Shown: positions 1 through 9,150 of the stretch, in pieces
Position numbering within the stretch: the stretch's first letter is position 1
Layout: each line of letters begins with the position of its first letter
Assembly: GCF_040207125.1 (NCBI RefSeq)
Contig: NZ_CP157940.1
Coordinates: forward strand, 2,294,001 to 2,358,000
DNA length: 64,000 bases
Direction: 5' to 3'
Source: Lacrimispora sp. BS-2
GTDB lineage: Bacteria > Bacillota > Clostridia > Lachnospirales > Lachnospiraceae
Program-made: the position numbers and the translations under genes
The notes under the pieces: generated by a model
Seen by the model: only the letters and a program-made list of their open reading frames with translations
The model's database searches: none
Told to the model about the DNA's origin: nothing

Positions 1-681
1 GCTGACGCCTACTGCAGCCCTGTGCCTTGTACCCAGGTCCTTGCTGATAGACATATTATCCGATAGAGGCAGGTAGCAGGTTGCCGCCGCCACACGATTT
101 CCCCGAATTACCACCGCTCCGTCGTGCAGCGGCGTATTATGTTCAAAAATATTAATAAGAAGCTGGCTGCTGACAACTCCTCCCACTTCTATTCCGGTAC
201 GCTCGATCTCTTTTAAAGAGTCTCCCCGTTCAATTACCATGAGCGCTCCGGTCTTGACCCTTGCCATCTCAAAAGTAGCCTTCACCAGCTCGTTAATCGT
301 TTTATCCGTAAAACTGGAATTGTCCCTGCCATCATCAAAGGTCAGGATCCCTGTAAAGGGATTCTTGCTTCCCAGCTGCTCTAAAGCCTTTCGAAGTTCA
401 GGCTGGAAGATCACTATCGCCATGGTCACTGCCGGCGTAGCGATTTTATTGAGAATCCAAAAAATATTATCCAGCCGGAATACATATGCAAAGACATAGA
501 AAACAAGGATCACGATGATTCCCTTTAAAAGCGTCCATGCCCTTGTATTCATGATCCAGGTCAGCAGTTCATACAGCAGAACGGCTATAATAATAATTTC
601 AACTAAGTTTGTTTTCGATATCCTGGGCAGGAACGACACCCAGGAGTACATTCCGTCTAAAAAATCTGCTATTGTCTCCAC
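1..681 (-). CDS. cdaA: Diadenylate cyclase CdaA (3' part outside window)
   Basis: Membrane-bound diadenylate cyclase that condenses two ATP into c-di-AMP, a second messenger for potassium and cell-wall homeostasis. The reverse translation shows hydrophobic N-terminal segments followed by the DisA_N catalytic domain. The signature LHDGAVVIRG and, further on, GTRHRAAVGVS are the DGA and RHR motifs that bind ATP. The gene runs off the left edge, so the C-terminus is missing. The start is uncertain: a GTG at 681 gives a start METIADFLDGMYSW and has an AAGGA-like site upstream, while the first ATG in frame is at 651. It lies 117 bases downstream of two membrane-protein genes on the same strand, probably one operon. 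The family call is firm. Confidence 0.93.
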   Translation of the reverse strand, partial: METIADFLDGMYSWVSFLPRISKTNLVEIIIIAVLLYELLTWIMNTRAWTLLKGIIVILVFYVFAYVFRLDNIFWILNKIATPAVTMAIVIFQPELRKALEQLGSKNPFTGILTFDDGRDNSSFTDKTINELVKATFEMARVKTGALMVIERGDSLKEIERTGIEVGGVVSSQLLINIFEHNTPLHDGAVVIRGNRVAAATCYLPLSDNMSISKDLGTRHRAAVGVS

Positions 682-798
682 CTCCCTTTTATCTCTTCCT
701 TATTATTGCCTATGCGATCCGGGCAGGGCCCACCCCGTTTTAGAGCCTGCCCCGCTTTACCGGGCACCGGGTGCAAAGGTATGCCCGCAGGTCGCTTT

Positions 799-1746
799 CT
801 ACCTCTGCGGTCTTTGGAGCTTTCTGGCATTAATTTTCTGAACTTTCACATCAGGCGCGCTGACTGTCAGCTTTGGAACCGCCTTGACGTAGTAATAATA
901 ATCATCATCTTCAAATTGTACGTATTCTGTCCTGGAATAATCCACTGCAAAGACAAAAAATATATAAATTCCTGCAATCACAATGGAAATCAGGATTCCT
1001 ACCAGAAGCCCGATAACCGACACCGATACATCTGCAGCAATATCTCCGATAAAAATTACGCCCAGTTGGGCAATGGTGCCTGCCACAATGGCAATGATCC
1101 AGGAATAATCCATGGATAAGCTCCGGGTGACCGCCACCACCACAAGAGAAAGGGCAAACGCCGTAACCATCACAAGCATCAGCTTATTGGACATCAGGCT
1201 CTTCATGAGCTGCATGAATTTCACCACCTCGTCCACCGACATATCGTTGGTCAGGACCCCTGCATTCTGCTTTACATATAAAAGCGCATAATAAATAAAT
1301 ACACCGCAGCTTACCGGTATCACAGATACAACGCTCCCTGACAGTCCTACGATCAGCGGGATCGCATAAGGAATTTTTAAAAGGAAAAATACAGGGGTCA
1401 ACACCAACAGATAGCTGTCCCCCGGCTGGAATCCATAATAAAGAAGTCCTACCACCAAAATAAAAACAGCCATGACCAGAGTGATTTCAATGGAAATTCC
1501 CGACAGATGGGCAAGCATAAAGCCTGCCGCCAGAAAAGAGATGGCTCCATATGGCAAAAAGGAGCACACCAGAGCCAGCACCAGTGGGATATAGCCTGCC
1601 GTCAGCTTTGACATAAAGCCGATATTTTTATTCATCAGGGCAAATGCCAGAAGGCTGAATATAAACTTGATCACAGGCGTTATATAAATCTCAAACCTGG
1701 CATAAAACTCTTTCAATCGTTCTTTAAATACAAGAAGGCCCATCAT
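799..1746 (-). CDS. Conserved polytopic membrane protein upstream of cdaA
   Basis: A 315-residue protein with about eight or nine hydrophobic segments and a charged C-terminal tail containing an acidic/aromatic run (FEDDDYYYYV). I do not recognise the family. The start was set at the ATG at 1746, not the upstream in-frame ATG at 1977, because the stop of the preceding gene overlaps it (ATGA) and GGGAGG sits 9 bases upstream; the region 1747-1977 is coding in the other frame. The overlap implies translational coupling with the 142-residue protein. Its position before cdaA suggests a membrane partner of c-di-AMP synthesis, but that is only context. Confidence 0.75.
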   Translation of the reverse strand: MMGLLVFKERLKEFYARFEIYITPVIKFIFSLLAFALMNKNIGFMSKLTAGYIPLVLALVCSFLPYGAISFLAAGFMLAHLSGISIEITLVMAVFILVVGLLYYGFQPGDSYLLVLTPVFFLLKIPYAIPLIVGLSGSVVSVIPVSCGVFIYYALLYVKQNAGVLTNDMSVDEVVKFMQLMKSLMSNKLMLVMVTAFALSLVVVAVTRSLSMDYSWIIAIVAGTIAQLGVIFIGDIAADVSVSVIGLLVGILISIVIAGIYIFFVFAVDYSRTEYVQFEDDDYYYYVKAVPKLTVSAPDVKVQKINARKLQRPQR

Positions 1747-2171
1747 GATGTCCGTCCTCCCTTTGTTCTTTTTAAAGGTCTGGTATTTCCCTCGTACCGC
1801 TTGTCCAGCCGCTTTAGTTTGGCCAAATATACTTTTGTTCCACGGCTGGCATATTCGTACTTCTTCATATATATAGCAGCGCTGATTCCCAGGTAAATTA
1901 CCAGTCCGATGAGATAAATTATTCCAATCCACAATCCGGCTGCCGTCAGGCCCTTTAACTCCATGGTATTCATCCATCGTTCCATATCATATAATCCCCA
2001 TAAAGCCAGACTTAAAACAAAGCTCAGTGTATAGCTGAAAAAAGAGCGGAGCAGCTTACTGCTGATGTAATCGCTTTTAAAGTACCGGTTAATGGGAAAT
2101 ATCCTTTTTCCTTCGTGTTTTTCAAACATCGCAAGGCTGGTCATGATCTTTATTTTCTCTTCACTAAGCAT
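1743..2171 (-). CDS. Conserved small membrane protein, first gene of cdaA operon
   Basis: A 142-residue protein: a basic cytoplasmic N-terminal half (about residues 1-45), two hydrophobic segments (about 45-65 and 80-100), then a Lys/Arg-rich tail. GAGGAAA lies 6 bases before the ATG at 2171. Its stop overlaps the start of the next gene by four bases. I do not recognise the family; no catalytic motif is visible. It is probably co-translated with the polytopic protein that follows and may form a complex with it. Confidence 0.72.
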   Translation of the reverse strand: MLSEEKIKIMTSLAMFEKHEGKRIFPINRYFKSDYISSKLLRSFFSYTLSFVLSLALWGLYDMERWMNTMELKGLTAAGLWIGIIYLIGLVIYLGISAAIYMKKYEYASRGTKVYLAKLKRLDKRYEGNTRPLKRTKGGRTS

Positions 2172-2308
2172 ATAGTTTCCTCACTAAACCATAAGATATC
2201 ACCCTATTATAGCATAGAACCTTTTACTTGGCGAGTATAATACGGAATTTTTATTTTTTTATAGTATTCCCGGATAAAAAGTCGGCAGAACCCAATTTCC
2301 TGTAAAGG

Positions 2309-2338
2309 AAAGAGCGCAGCGGGTCTGCTGCGCTCTTT
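2309..2338 (-). terminator. Intrinsic terminator of the ABC exporter operon
   Basis: Perfect 12-bp stem (AAAGAGCGCAGC at 2309-2320 pairing with 2327-2338) with a 6-base loop, overlapping the stop of the last permease gene. Transcribed leftward it ends in a short U-rich run. Confidence 0.8.
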
Positions 2339-3549
2339 TATTCATACCTCAGGGCGTCAATAGGATCTGCCTTTGCCGCCTTGGAGGCTGGATAAATGCC
2401 AAAAAACAAGCCTACCAAAGCCGAAAATCCTACCGCCACCAGGATGACCGCCGGCTTTATGACCACCTTCATGCCAAACAGCGCTCCTCCTGCCAGCACC
2501 AGTCCTCCGCCGGCCGCAACGCCCAGGATTCCTCCCAAGGCGGAAAGAATGGCTGATTCCGTTAAAAACTGGATTAAGACATCCCTTGTTTTAGCGCCTA
2601 ATGCCTTACGGATACCGATTTCCCTGGTCCGCTCCGTAACGGATACCAGCATAATGTTCATGATTCCGATTCCGCCAACTAAAAGAGAGATAGCTGCGAT
2701 TCCTCCCACAGCAGCAGATAAGCCGCCCATGATTGCGTCCGCACTTCCCATTTCACTGGATACAGAATAGAAGGTGACATCTTCCTTGTTCCGTTTCTTG
2801 GTCTTTGCAAGGTAAGAAGTAATCATGTCAGAAAATGCTTTCATATCAGTTCCTTCTTTTGCATAGAGACGAATACCGTAAATGTTGTCATTGGGCCAGG
2901 TCAATAAGGAATCCGGCACATATCCGGCCCTGGTAGCGCTGGTTCCCGCCATCATCGCCTCAAAAGGATTCTGGTCCGCCCTGTAGACTCCGACTACATT
3001 GTAATCGTCCGTATTGCCATAAATGGTGGTGCGGAACGACTTTCCCACGCAGTTTTCCGTGCCGAAAAGATCCTTTGCCCCCTTTGCCTCCAGTACAACA
3101 TTGTTCTTTCTTCCTTTTACATCGGCTTCGTTTAAATTACGGCCGTAGATCACATTGATCTTCTGGACCTGAGGATAATTGGAAAGGATTCCTTCAAACT
3201 GGTATTTGACCTTATTGCGTCCAAAAACGGCTTCTGCATTTGTAGAGGCATTGCTGTCAATGTAGCTGATTTCATCTCCGAACACCTCTTTCAGCCGATC
3301 CAGTTCATCAAGAGTAAAGTAATCACTTTCCCTCATATCTTCGCCGTCTTTTGGCCAGACGTAGACATAGGCCAGGGTCACTCCCGCATTTTTATAGAGG
3401 TCGGATACCATAAACCGCATGGTATCACCAATGGACACGATGGCAATGACAGACCCAATGCCTATGATGATCCCAAGCATGGTCAGAAAGGACCGCATCT
3501 TATTTGCCTTAATGGCGTGAATTGCCATATTCATATTTTCAAGCAGCAT
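2338..3549 (-). CDS. MacB-like ABC transporter permease (second copy)
   Basis: 403-residue permease of the MacB/FtsX type. An N-terminal membrane segment (about residues 18-42, following [10 protein letters not shown]) is followed by a large extracytoplasmic MacB_PCD domain (about 45-270). Three membrane segments follow in the C-terminal FtsX domain, with the hallmark [20 protein letters not shown] and the ending [28 protein letters not shown] precedes the ATG at 3549. It is a tandem paralogue of the next gene upstream (similar throughout, near-identical FtsX cores), so the transporter is probably a heterodimer. It likely works with the ATPase and membrane-fusion protein in exporting a peptide or antibiotic; the substrate is unknown. 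Confidence 0.9.
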   Translation of the reverse strand: MLLENMNMAIHAIKANKMRSFLTMLGIIIGIGSVIAIVSIGDTMRFMVSDLYKNAGVTLAYVYVWPKDGEDMRESDYFTLDELDRLKEVFGDEISYIDSNASTNAEAVFGRNKVKYQFEGILSNYPQVQKINVIYGRNLNEADVKGRKNNVVLEAKGAKDLFGTENCVGKSFRTTIYGNTDDYNVVGVYRADQNPFEAMMAGTSATRAGYVPDSLLTWPNDNIYGIRLYAKEGTDMKAFSDMITSYLAKTKKRNKEDVTFYSVSSEMGSADAIMGGLSAAVGGIAAISLLVGGIGIMNIMLVSVTERTREIGIRKALGAKTRDVLIQFLTESAILSALGGILGVAAGGGLVLAGGALFGMKVVIKPAVILVAVGFSALVGLFFGIYPASKAAKADPIDALRYE

Positions 3550-3563
3550 GATGTTTTCCCCTC

Positions 3564-4772
3564 CTATTCATACCTTAAAGCTTCAATAGGGTCTTTTTTC
3601 GCTGCCTTGGAAGCCGGATAAAGACCAAAGAAAATACCAACAAGAGCCGAGAAACCAACTGCCAGGATCACCACAGAGGGTCTGATGACCACGGTCATCT
3701 GAAAGGCAGCTCCCCCTGCTTTCACAAGGGTCACTCCAAGAACGATGCCGATAATCCCTCCACAGGCCGACATAAAAGCGGATTCCGTTAAAAACTGGAC
3801 CATGATGTCTCTTGTCCTTGCACCCAGGGCCTTCCGGATTCCGATCTCCCTGGTCCGCTCCGTGACAGAGACCATCATAATATTCATGATTCCGATTCCG
3901 CCTACCAGCAAAGAGATGGCAGCAATACCGCCCACGGCTGCCGCCATGGCGGAAAGGCTGGTATCCACGGTACCCATTTGCTCTACCACTGACATGGTCC
4001 GGATCTCTGATTCCGGACGCCCCTTTGATTTTGCCACGTACCGGGTGAATTCTGCTAAGAATGCTTTCACATCCACTCCGTCCCTGACGTAAAAATTAAG
4101 GCCTGAAAAGTAATCATTGGATTTTGTAAGGACCGTATATGGCAGAAATCCTGACTGAGTCTGCCCGTTTCCCATAAGCATGGCCATCATGGGTGAGATA
4201 TCCTTATGATAGACTCCTACAACCATGTATTCCTGGGTATCCTTATTTATGGTCATTCGAAAGGTCCTGCCCACGCAGTCAGCCGTACCAAACAGCTGTA
4301 TTGCCCCTTTATCCTCCAGAACTACGTGATTTGCCGCTCCTTTTACATCCGCCGTATTGAGGGCCCTGCCGTAAATAATATCTAACGGCTGCACTTCCGT
4401 ATAATTGGAATCAATTCCCTGAAACTGATACTTTACCTTTTTGCGCCCATTGACGGCCTCTGCATCGGCACTGGCATCGCTGTCAATATACTGGATTTTA
4501 TCCTGGTACACTTCCCTGACCCGGTCCATTTCATCTCTGGTAAAATAATCCGACATGCGGAAATCTGTTACTTCCCAGGATACCATGATAAGGGCCCGGT
4601 TATAGCCCACATCCTTATAGGCATCGGTAAATAAGTTTCTCATGCTGTCTCCCACAGATACAATCGCGATCACAGCTCCAATGCCAATGATGATTCCCAG
4701 CATGGTCAAAAAGGATCTCATTTTATTAGACCGTATGGCGTGAAGCGCCATACTCATATTTTCTATCAGCAT
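3564..4772 (-). CDS. MacB-like ABC transporter permease (first copy)
   Basis: 402-residue MacB/FtsX-type permease with the same layout as its downstream neighbour: one N-terminal membrane helix (after [14 protein letters not shown]), a MacB_PCD extracytoplasmic domain, and an FtsX domain with three helices ending [20 protein letters not shown]. The start overlaps the ATPase gene by seven bases, so the two are translationally coupled. The extracytoplasmic domains of the two permeases have diverged much more than the membrane parts, which suits a heterodimer with distinct substrate-facing surfaces. Confidence 0.9.
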   Translation of the reverse strand: MLIENMSMALHAIRSNKMRSFLTMLGIIIGIGAVIAIVSVGDSMRNLFTDAYKDVGYNRALIMVSWEVTDFRMSDYFTRDEMDRVREVYQDKIQYIDSDASADAEAVNGRKKVKYQFQGIDSNYTEVQPLDIIYGRALNTADVKGAANHVVLEDKGAIQLFGTADCVGRTFRMTINKDTQEYMVVGVYHKDISPMMAMLMGNGQTQSGFLPYTVLTKSNDYFSGLNFYVRDGVDVKAFLAEFTRYVAKSKGRPESEIRTMSVVEQMGTVDTSLSAMAAAVGGIAAISLLVGGIGIMNIMMVSVTERTREIGIRKALGARTRDIMVQFLTESAFMSACGGIIGIVLGVTLVKAGGAAFQMTVVIRPSVVILAVGFSALVGIFFGLYPASKAAKKDPIEALRYE

Positions 4773-5557
4773 GGCGCCTCCTCTTTCTCCATTGTTATGT
4801 CTTCTTCCTGTACCTGATTTGGGGGAACATTAGGCAGATCGCTGACCAGCTCTCCATCCCGGAACCGCATGATCCGTCCTGCAAATGCTGCAATATTCTC
4901 TTCATGGGTTACCAGCACCACAGTGGCGCCTTCCCTGTGAAGCTGGGAGAACAGCTCCATGATCTCTACCGAAGATGCGGTATCTAAGTTACCCGTGGGC
5001 TCATCGGCCATGATCAGAGGAGGCTCATTGGCCAGTGCCCTGGCAATGGCCACTCTCTGCCGCTGTCCGCCGGATAGTTCATTAGGCATATGTTCATACC
5101 GTTTTCCAAGCCCCACCCGTTCCAAAAGACTTAAGGCACGCTCTTCCCTTGTTTTTCTGGAAATATGGGCATAGGTCATGGGAAGCTCCACATTCTTTAA
5201 TGCAGAAGTCCTGGAGATCAGGTTAAAGGACTGGAATACAAATCCTATCTTGCGGTTCCTGATTGCCGATAAGTCATCAGCAGAAAGCTCTGCCGTATCA
5301 ATGCCGTCAAGATAATAATGCCCCATGGTGGGCCGGTCCAGGCAGCCCAAGATGTTCATAAGCGTTGATTTTCCCGAGCCTGACTGACCCATGATGGCTA
5401 CAAATTCTCCGCGTTTAATGGTTAAGTTTATCCGCTTTAACCCCAGCACCTTAATGGAGCCTGTATCGTAAACCTTCACCACATCCACCAGTTTTATCAA
5501 ATCTTCCCTGACATTCTCTGTCACACAGGCGGGAAGCTTCTCTTTCTTTTTCCACAT
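4766..5557 (-). CDS. MacB-type ABC transporter ATP-binding protein
   Basis: 263-residue ATPase of the LolD/MacB family. Visible motifs are Walker [10 protein letters not shown], the Q-loop FVFQSFNLI, the signature [15 protein letters not shown], Walker [13 protein letters not shown] and the switch histidine in VLVTHEE. The extra N-terminal ~18 and acidic C-terminal ~25 residues lie outside the core fold. It energises the two permeases encoded immediately downstream; overlap with the first permease gene supports coupled expression. Confidence 0.93.
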   Translation of the reverse strand: MWKKKEKLPACVTENVREDLIKLVDVVKVYDTGSIKVLGLKRINLTIKRGEFVAIMGQSGSGKSTLMNILGCLDRPTMGHYYLDGIDTAELSADDLSAIRNRKIGFVFQSFNLISRTSALKNVELPMTYAHISRKTREERALSLLERVGLGKRYEHMPNELSGGQRQRVAIARALANEPPLIMADEPTGNLDTASSVEIMELFSQLHREGATVVLVTHEENIAAFAGRIMRFRDGELVSDLPNVPPNQVQEEDITMEKEEAPC

Positions 5558-5569
5558 ACTGCCTCCCCC

Positions 5570-6958
5570 TTACTGAACCGAAGGAATCACGGTTACTGCC
5601 ATTCCTTCTGTAAGCATGGAGGACGGAGCGCCGATCACCTGCAGCCCTTCTGTTAAGGCCTCTTCTTCCTCTGGAATGATTTCCGCCTGAATGTCACTTT
5701 CCACCCCGGTCTTCACCGGAATGAATGTTACGATATTATCCTTTACACAGGCAATGGCCGTGCCGCCATCCGGCTGCTGGATCACAGCGGAAATCGGAAC
5801 AACCCATACATTCTCCACCTTTTGAAGTTCAATCTTTGCCTTGGCGGTAATGCCTGCAATCAGTCTGGTGTTCTGGTCTATAATCCGTATGGTGGTAGGA
5901 ATGACTCTTTCCGTGGAACCATTTCCCTTCTCCTCTCCGGTCGGAGAAATGGCGGTCACCTCGCCTCTTGCGGTTTCACCGCTTAAAATATCGGCACTGA
6001 TTTCCACCGGCTGTCCAATGGCAACCTTTCCGATGGAATACTCGCTTACATTGATCCTCATCTCCAGCACATCTAAATTATTGATGATAAACATGGGTTT
6101 GTCATCATCGGTTTTATCCGCAAAACGGCCCACCTTGCAGCTGACTCTTACAACGGTTCCTGCAATAGGGCTGATAACCTTTGTATTATTAAGCGCTTCC
6201 TTTTTCTGTTCCAGTTCAAAAGCCTCTTTTTCGATCTGCAGGGCATAGGACTCATTTGCCACTGGTCTTCCGTTCTTTAACGTGTATGTACTTATTTCCC
6301 TCTGTGCGTCATTCATAGTGTTAGAAGCAGTTTCAAGCTCCACCTGGGAAGCACTTCCGCCCTGGAAAAGAGCCAGTGTCCGGTTATAATTGGCCTTTGC
6401 TGTATCAAAATCCTGCTTTGCCTTTGCATATCCGTTCTCTGCCTCCAGCTGCTTATCCTGATAAGTGCTGACAGCCAGATCATAGGCATTTTGGGCAATG
6501 TCCACTTCTTTTTTTGCGTCCTTGTCATCAAGCACTGCCAAAACCTGTCCTTTTTCCACCTTATCCCCTTCCTTTACGGGAAGCTCCAGGATCTCCGCAT
6601 GAAGGTTGGATACCACTTCCACGCTGTCTGTTCCCTGGACAGGACCGCTGACTGAAAGCATTTCAACCACCTCTCCCTTTGCCAGCGGGGAAACAGTTAC
6701 CGGCAAAGCTGCGCTGCCGCCTCCTGCCAGAACTTTAATGGCAATAAAAAAGGCCCCAATGGCCGATGCTCCAATGGTTATGATCTTCCTCTTCCTGCTC
6801 CATTTTTTCCGAGGGCCTTTTTTCTTCTTTTTTCCGCCCTTTTCCTCCTTCATCAGGCTTTGCAGCTCTTTGTCAAACGTTTCATCAGACATTGGCTCCA
6901 TTGCCTCCATTTCCGACGCTCCGCCTGTTTCTTCCACATTGCGCTTAAATCTATTCAT
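5570..6958 (-). CDS. MacA-like membrane-fusion (HlyD family) subunit
   Basis: 462-residue periplasmic-adaptor-type protein used by Gram-positive MacB-like exporters. A cytoplasmic N-terminus with a very basic run (about residues 42-57) is followed by one membrane helix (about 60-82). Then come the first half of the lipoyl/barrel-sandwich domain (PVKEGDKVEKGQVLAVLDD), a coiled-coil hairpin (about 150-265), the second lipoyl half (ISPIAGTVVRVSCKVG) and beta-barrel and membrane-proximal domains. It is the first gene of the operon; AGGAGGG is 8 bases before the ATG. The cognate substrate is not apparent. Confidence 0.9.
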   Translation of the reverse strand: MNRFKRNVEETGGASEMEAMEPMSDETFDKELQSLMKEEKGGKKKKKGPRKKWSRKRKIITIGASAIGAFFIAIKVLAGGGSAALPVTVSPLAKGEVVEMLSVSGPVQGTDSVEVVSNLHAEILELPVKEGDKVEKGQVLAVLDDKDAKKEVDIAQNAYDLAVSTYQDKQLEAENGYAKAKQDFDTAKANYNRTLALFQGGSASQVELETASNTMNDAQREISTYTLKNGRPVANESYALQIEKEAFELEQKKEALNNTKVISPIAGTVVRVSCKVGRFADKTDDDKPMFIINNLDVLEMRINVSEYSIGKVAIGQPVEISADILSGETARGEVTAISPTGEEKGNGSTERVIPTTIRIIDQNTRLIAGITAKAKIELQKVENVWVVPISAVIQQPDGGTAIACVKDNIVTFIPVKTGVESDIQAEIIPEEEEALTEGLQVIGAPSSMLTEGMAVTVIPSVQ

Positions 6959-7002
6959 GCACGTGTCCCTCCTGTACTTGGTGCCACTTCTTTTTTCTTT
7001 AT

Positions 7003-7031
7003 ATTATAACGGGCTCATATAACTTTTTTAA
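7003..7031 (-). promoter_or_regulatory. Candidate promoter of the ABC exporter operon
   Basis: Reading leftward, TATAAT (7003-7008) is a perfect -10 box; the hexamer 17 bases upstream (7026-7031) is a poor -35. It lies about 45 bases before the adaptor gene. The rest of the 6959-7269 gap is AT-rich; apart from a short GGCGCC-centred palindrome at 7089-7098 nothing else is supported. Confidence 0.45.
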
Positions 7032-7269
7032 GTATAAAATTCTTATAAATTTCTAAACTTTTCTATTTTATGGTGTTTTTTATGACAATGGCGCCATAAA
7101 TAAAGCCTTTTGGGTAATTTTCGGTACAATCCCCGGCTGCTGCATAGATGAAATAAACGGATATTTTTTAGACAAACATGGAAATTAAAAACGAAAAGTG
7201 GCTTTTATTCCTCACGAGCCCATATTTTCTGAATATATTTATACAAATGAACAAAAAAGGGAATTATCA

Positions 7270-7905
7270 ATGAATGAGCATTATCCATTTGTAAATCCGC
7301 CCCTTCCTTATGCTTACGATGCCCTGGAGCCGTGCATCGACGCATTGACAATGTGCCTCCATCATAACAGGCACTTACAAACCTATGTGAATAACCTTAA
7401 CGCAACGCTCAAAGACTGTCCGGACCTGCAGGACTGGCCACTGGAAAAGCTGATCTGTAAGGCGGACTGCCTGAAAAAGGATGTTCAAAAGTCCATCAGA
7501 AATAACGGAGGCGGCGTTTACAATCATATCTTCTATTTTAATGGCATGTCAGACTCTGAAACGCGTTGTCAGGCAGGCATGCTTTATGACGCTCTTGTGG
7601 AAGAGTTTGGATGTGTGGAAGCTTTTTACCATGAATTTGAGGAAGAGGCCCTGTCTGTTTTTGGTTCCGGATATGCGTGGCTGACTGTGGATCAAAACGG
7701 CAGGCTTAAAATCATAACCACGGCAAATCAGGATACCCCTATTGTAAAGAATCTTTGTCCGGTACTTACCATCGATGTTTGGGAACACGCCTATTATTTA
7801 AAGCATTATAATGAAAGGATCGCATACATTTATAACTGGTTCCAGGTGGTAGACTGGGAATGCGCCAATATGCATTACCTGGAATGTATGAAATGCCGGA
7901 GCTGA
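7270..7905 (+). CDS. sodA: Superoxide dismutase (Fe/Mn family)
   Basis: 211-residue Fe/Mn superoxide dismutase converting superoxide to oxygen and peroxide. All hallmark regions are present: the first metal histidine in LHHNRHLQTYV, the second in NHIFYFNGM, the FGSGYAWL segment, and the metal Asp/His pair in DVWEHAYYLKHYNERIAY. The ATG at 7270 was chosen over an upstream in-frame codon at 7198 because it begins the conserved region (YPFVNPPLPYAYDALEP) and has AAAAGGG 8 bases before it. It is a single-gene unit with its own terminator. Some positions differ from typical SODs (FYFNGM for the usual FWKNM), so the metal cannot be assigned. Confidence 0.9.
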   Translation: MNEHYPFVNPPLPYAYDALEPCIDALTMCLHHNRHLQTYVNNLNATLKDCPDLQDWPLEKLICKADCLKKDVQKSIRNNGGGVYNHIFYFNGMSDSETRCQAGMLYDALVEEFGCVEAFYHEFEEEALSVFGSGYAWLTVDQNGRLKIITTANQDTPIVKNLCPVLTIDVWEHAYYLKHYNERIAYIYNWFQVVDWECANMHYLECMKCRS

Positions 7906-7953
7906 ATCCCGGTCCTCCTTCTTTTCCAGCGGGAAACGGAGCCTGTTTATAAT

Positions 7954-8017
7954 GAAACGCACCACTTTGCGCATGTCTGGCCGAATATAAGCCAGGCATG
8001 CGCAAAGTGGTGCATTT
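7954..8017 (+). terminator. Very long hairpin terminator after the SOD gene
   Basis: 17-bp perfect stem (7959-7975 with 7997-8013) continued by an inner CTGGC/GCCAG stem and a 9-base loop, followed by TTTCTT. It is longer than a usual intrinsic terminator. Confidence 0.75.
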
Positions 8018-8143
8018 CTTATGTCAACTATTATTCCCGATAAAAATTAATTAATAAATGGAAGATCAGCCAGCATTAGCCTTACTCTGGTCTTTAATTT
8101 CCTACCTTCATCATCTTGACCGGGGATTTATTAACTGACAAAT

Positions 8144-8186
8144 AAAAAGGGACCGCCTGCGGTGATATCCAAGCAAATCCCTTTCC
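8144..8186 (-). terminator. Intrinsic terminator of the RpiR regulator gene
   Basis: Outer AAAGGGA/TCCCTTT stem enclosing a small ACCGC/GCGGT hairpin (8152-8163); read leftward it is followed by TTTTTATTTG. It sits just downstream of the regulator stop. Confidence 0.65.
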
Positions 8187-8196
8187 TTTTCTCTAT

Positions 8197-8943
8197 TCAA
8201 CCCTGTTTTCTCTGCACCGTTAACTTAGCCAGCGCTTCCACAATATAAACTGCCGGTATCTGAGAGGTTATATCCACCTTCATCTTTTTATAATCCATCC
8301 GTTCCCCCTGGATATAATAAGAGATATTGTAATCAGAAATCCTGGCCAGAGTACTGTTTTTACGGTTGGTAATGGACACCACCGTACTATTGCACTGTCT
8401 GATGATCTCTGAATTCTCAATAAGTATGTCCGTTTCTCCCTCCACAGAAAGAATGATAATAATACTTTCTTCCGGAAATTCCAGACTGATCGGAAACATG
8501 GGATTATTGATCCCTGTGGCAAAAATCCCGATATTACAGAAATACCGGCTTGCATACTCGGCAATAATTCCCGAATTGCCTATTCCAAGAAAAATAATCT
8601 GTTTCTTTTCTGCTATAATATTGGCGATAGATTTAAGCTGTTCATGAAAGGACTCTGTCTCGATCTTTTGAAAAAAATCCAGGATTGAGCTGGAATCAAA
8701 CCCCTGCCGGATTGTTTTTGTACTCTCCTGCTCCATCTTAAACCTGATCTTAAACTCGGAAAATCCATTGCAGTTTACTTTCCTGCAGAACCGGGCTATG
8801 GTCGTTGTGGAAACATGGGCCTCATTGGCAAATTCCCGAATGGTCATATAAGGAATCTTTTCACTGTTTTTCAATATAAAATTATAAACCTCATAATCAA
8901 GTTCACTAAACTGGTTCAATACCTGATTGGAAAACATCATCAT
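8197..8943 (-). CDS. MurR/RpiR-family transcriptional regulator
   Basis: 248-residue regulator. Residues ~1-75 form the HTH_6 DNA-binding domain (MTIREFANEAHVSTTTIARFC), and ~105-235 form an SIS phosphosugar-binding domain (IIFLGIGNSGIIAEYASRYF, then VSITNRKNSTLARISDY). Such proteins sense sugar phosphates and control nearby catabolic genes. Directly upstream on the same strand lies a GH4 phospho-glycosidase, separated by a terminator, so that gene is the most likely target. AAAAGGCGG precedes the ATG triplet run (MMM) at 8943; which ATG is used is unclear. Confidence 0.9.
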   Translation of the reverse strand: MMMFSNQVLNQFSELDYEVYNFILKNSEKIPYMTIREFANEAHVSTTTIARFCRKVNCNGFSEFKIRFKMEQESTKTIRQGFDSSSILDFFQKIETESFHEQLKSIANIIAEKKQIIFLGIGNSGIIAEYASRYFCNIGIFATGINNPMFPISLEFPEESIIIILSVEGETDILIENSEIIRQCNSTVVSITNRKNSTLARISDYNISYYIQGERMDYKKMKVDITSQIPAVYIVEALAKLTVQRKQG

Positions 8944-9064
8944 ATTCCGCTACCGCCTTTTATATTTATTAATCAAGATCTGATATTCCAATTTACCGCT
9001 GCAGGTTGTCTTTTTTATTTTAACATAAAAGGGGGGCATTTTCAATGAACAGGAATTCCTTAAC

Positions 9065-9116
9065 CAACAAAAAAGAGCCATTGAAGCTGACTTTTATATC
9101 AGCATACAACGGCTCC
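9065..9116 (-). terminator. Intrinsic terminator of the GH4 gene
   Basis: Imperfect ~15-bp hairpin (AGCCGTTG... against ...CAATGGCT, loop TATAAAAG on the minus strand) followed leftward by CTTTTTTG, about 35 bases after the GH4 stop. Confidence 0.75.
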
Positions 9117-9150
9117 TTTCCCAGCAGAAAAGTAATAAAAATATGATAAT

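Noticed and set aside
1747..1977. N-terminal extension of the polytopic membrane protein
   Set aside because: It is out-of-frame reading of the upstream 142-residue gene; the ATGA overlap and ribosome site fix the start at 1746.
2396..6531. Open frames opposite or inside the ABC exporter genes
   Set aside because: Shadows of strongly supported genes with clear motifs.
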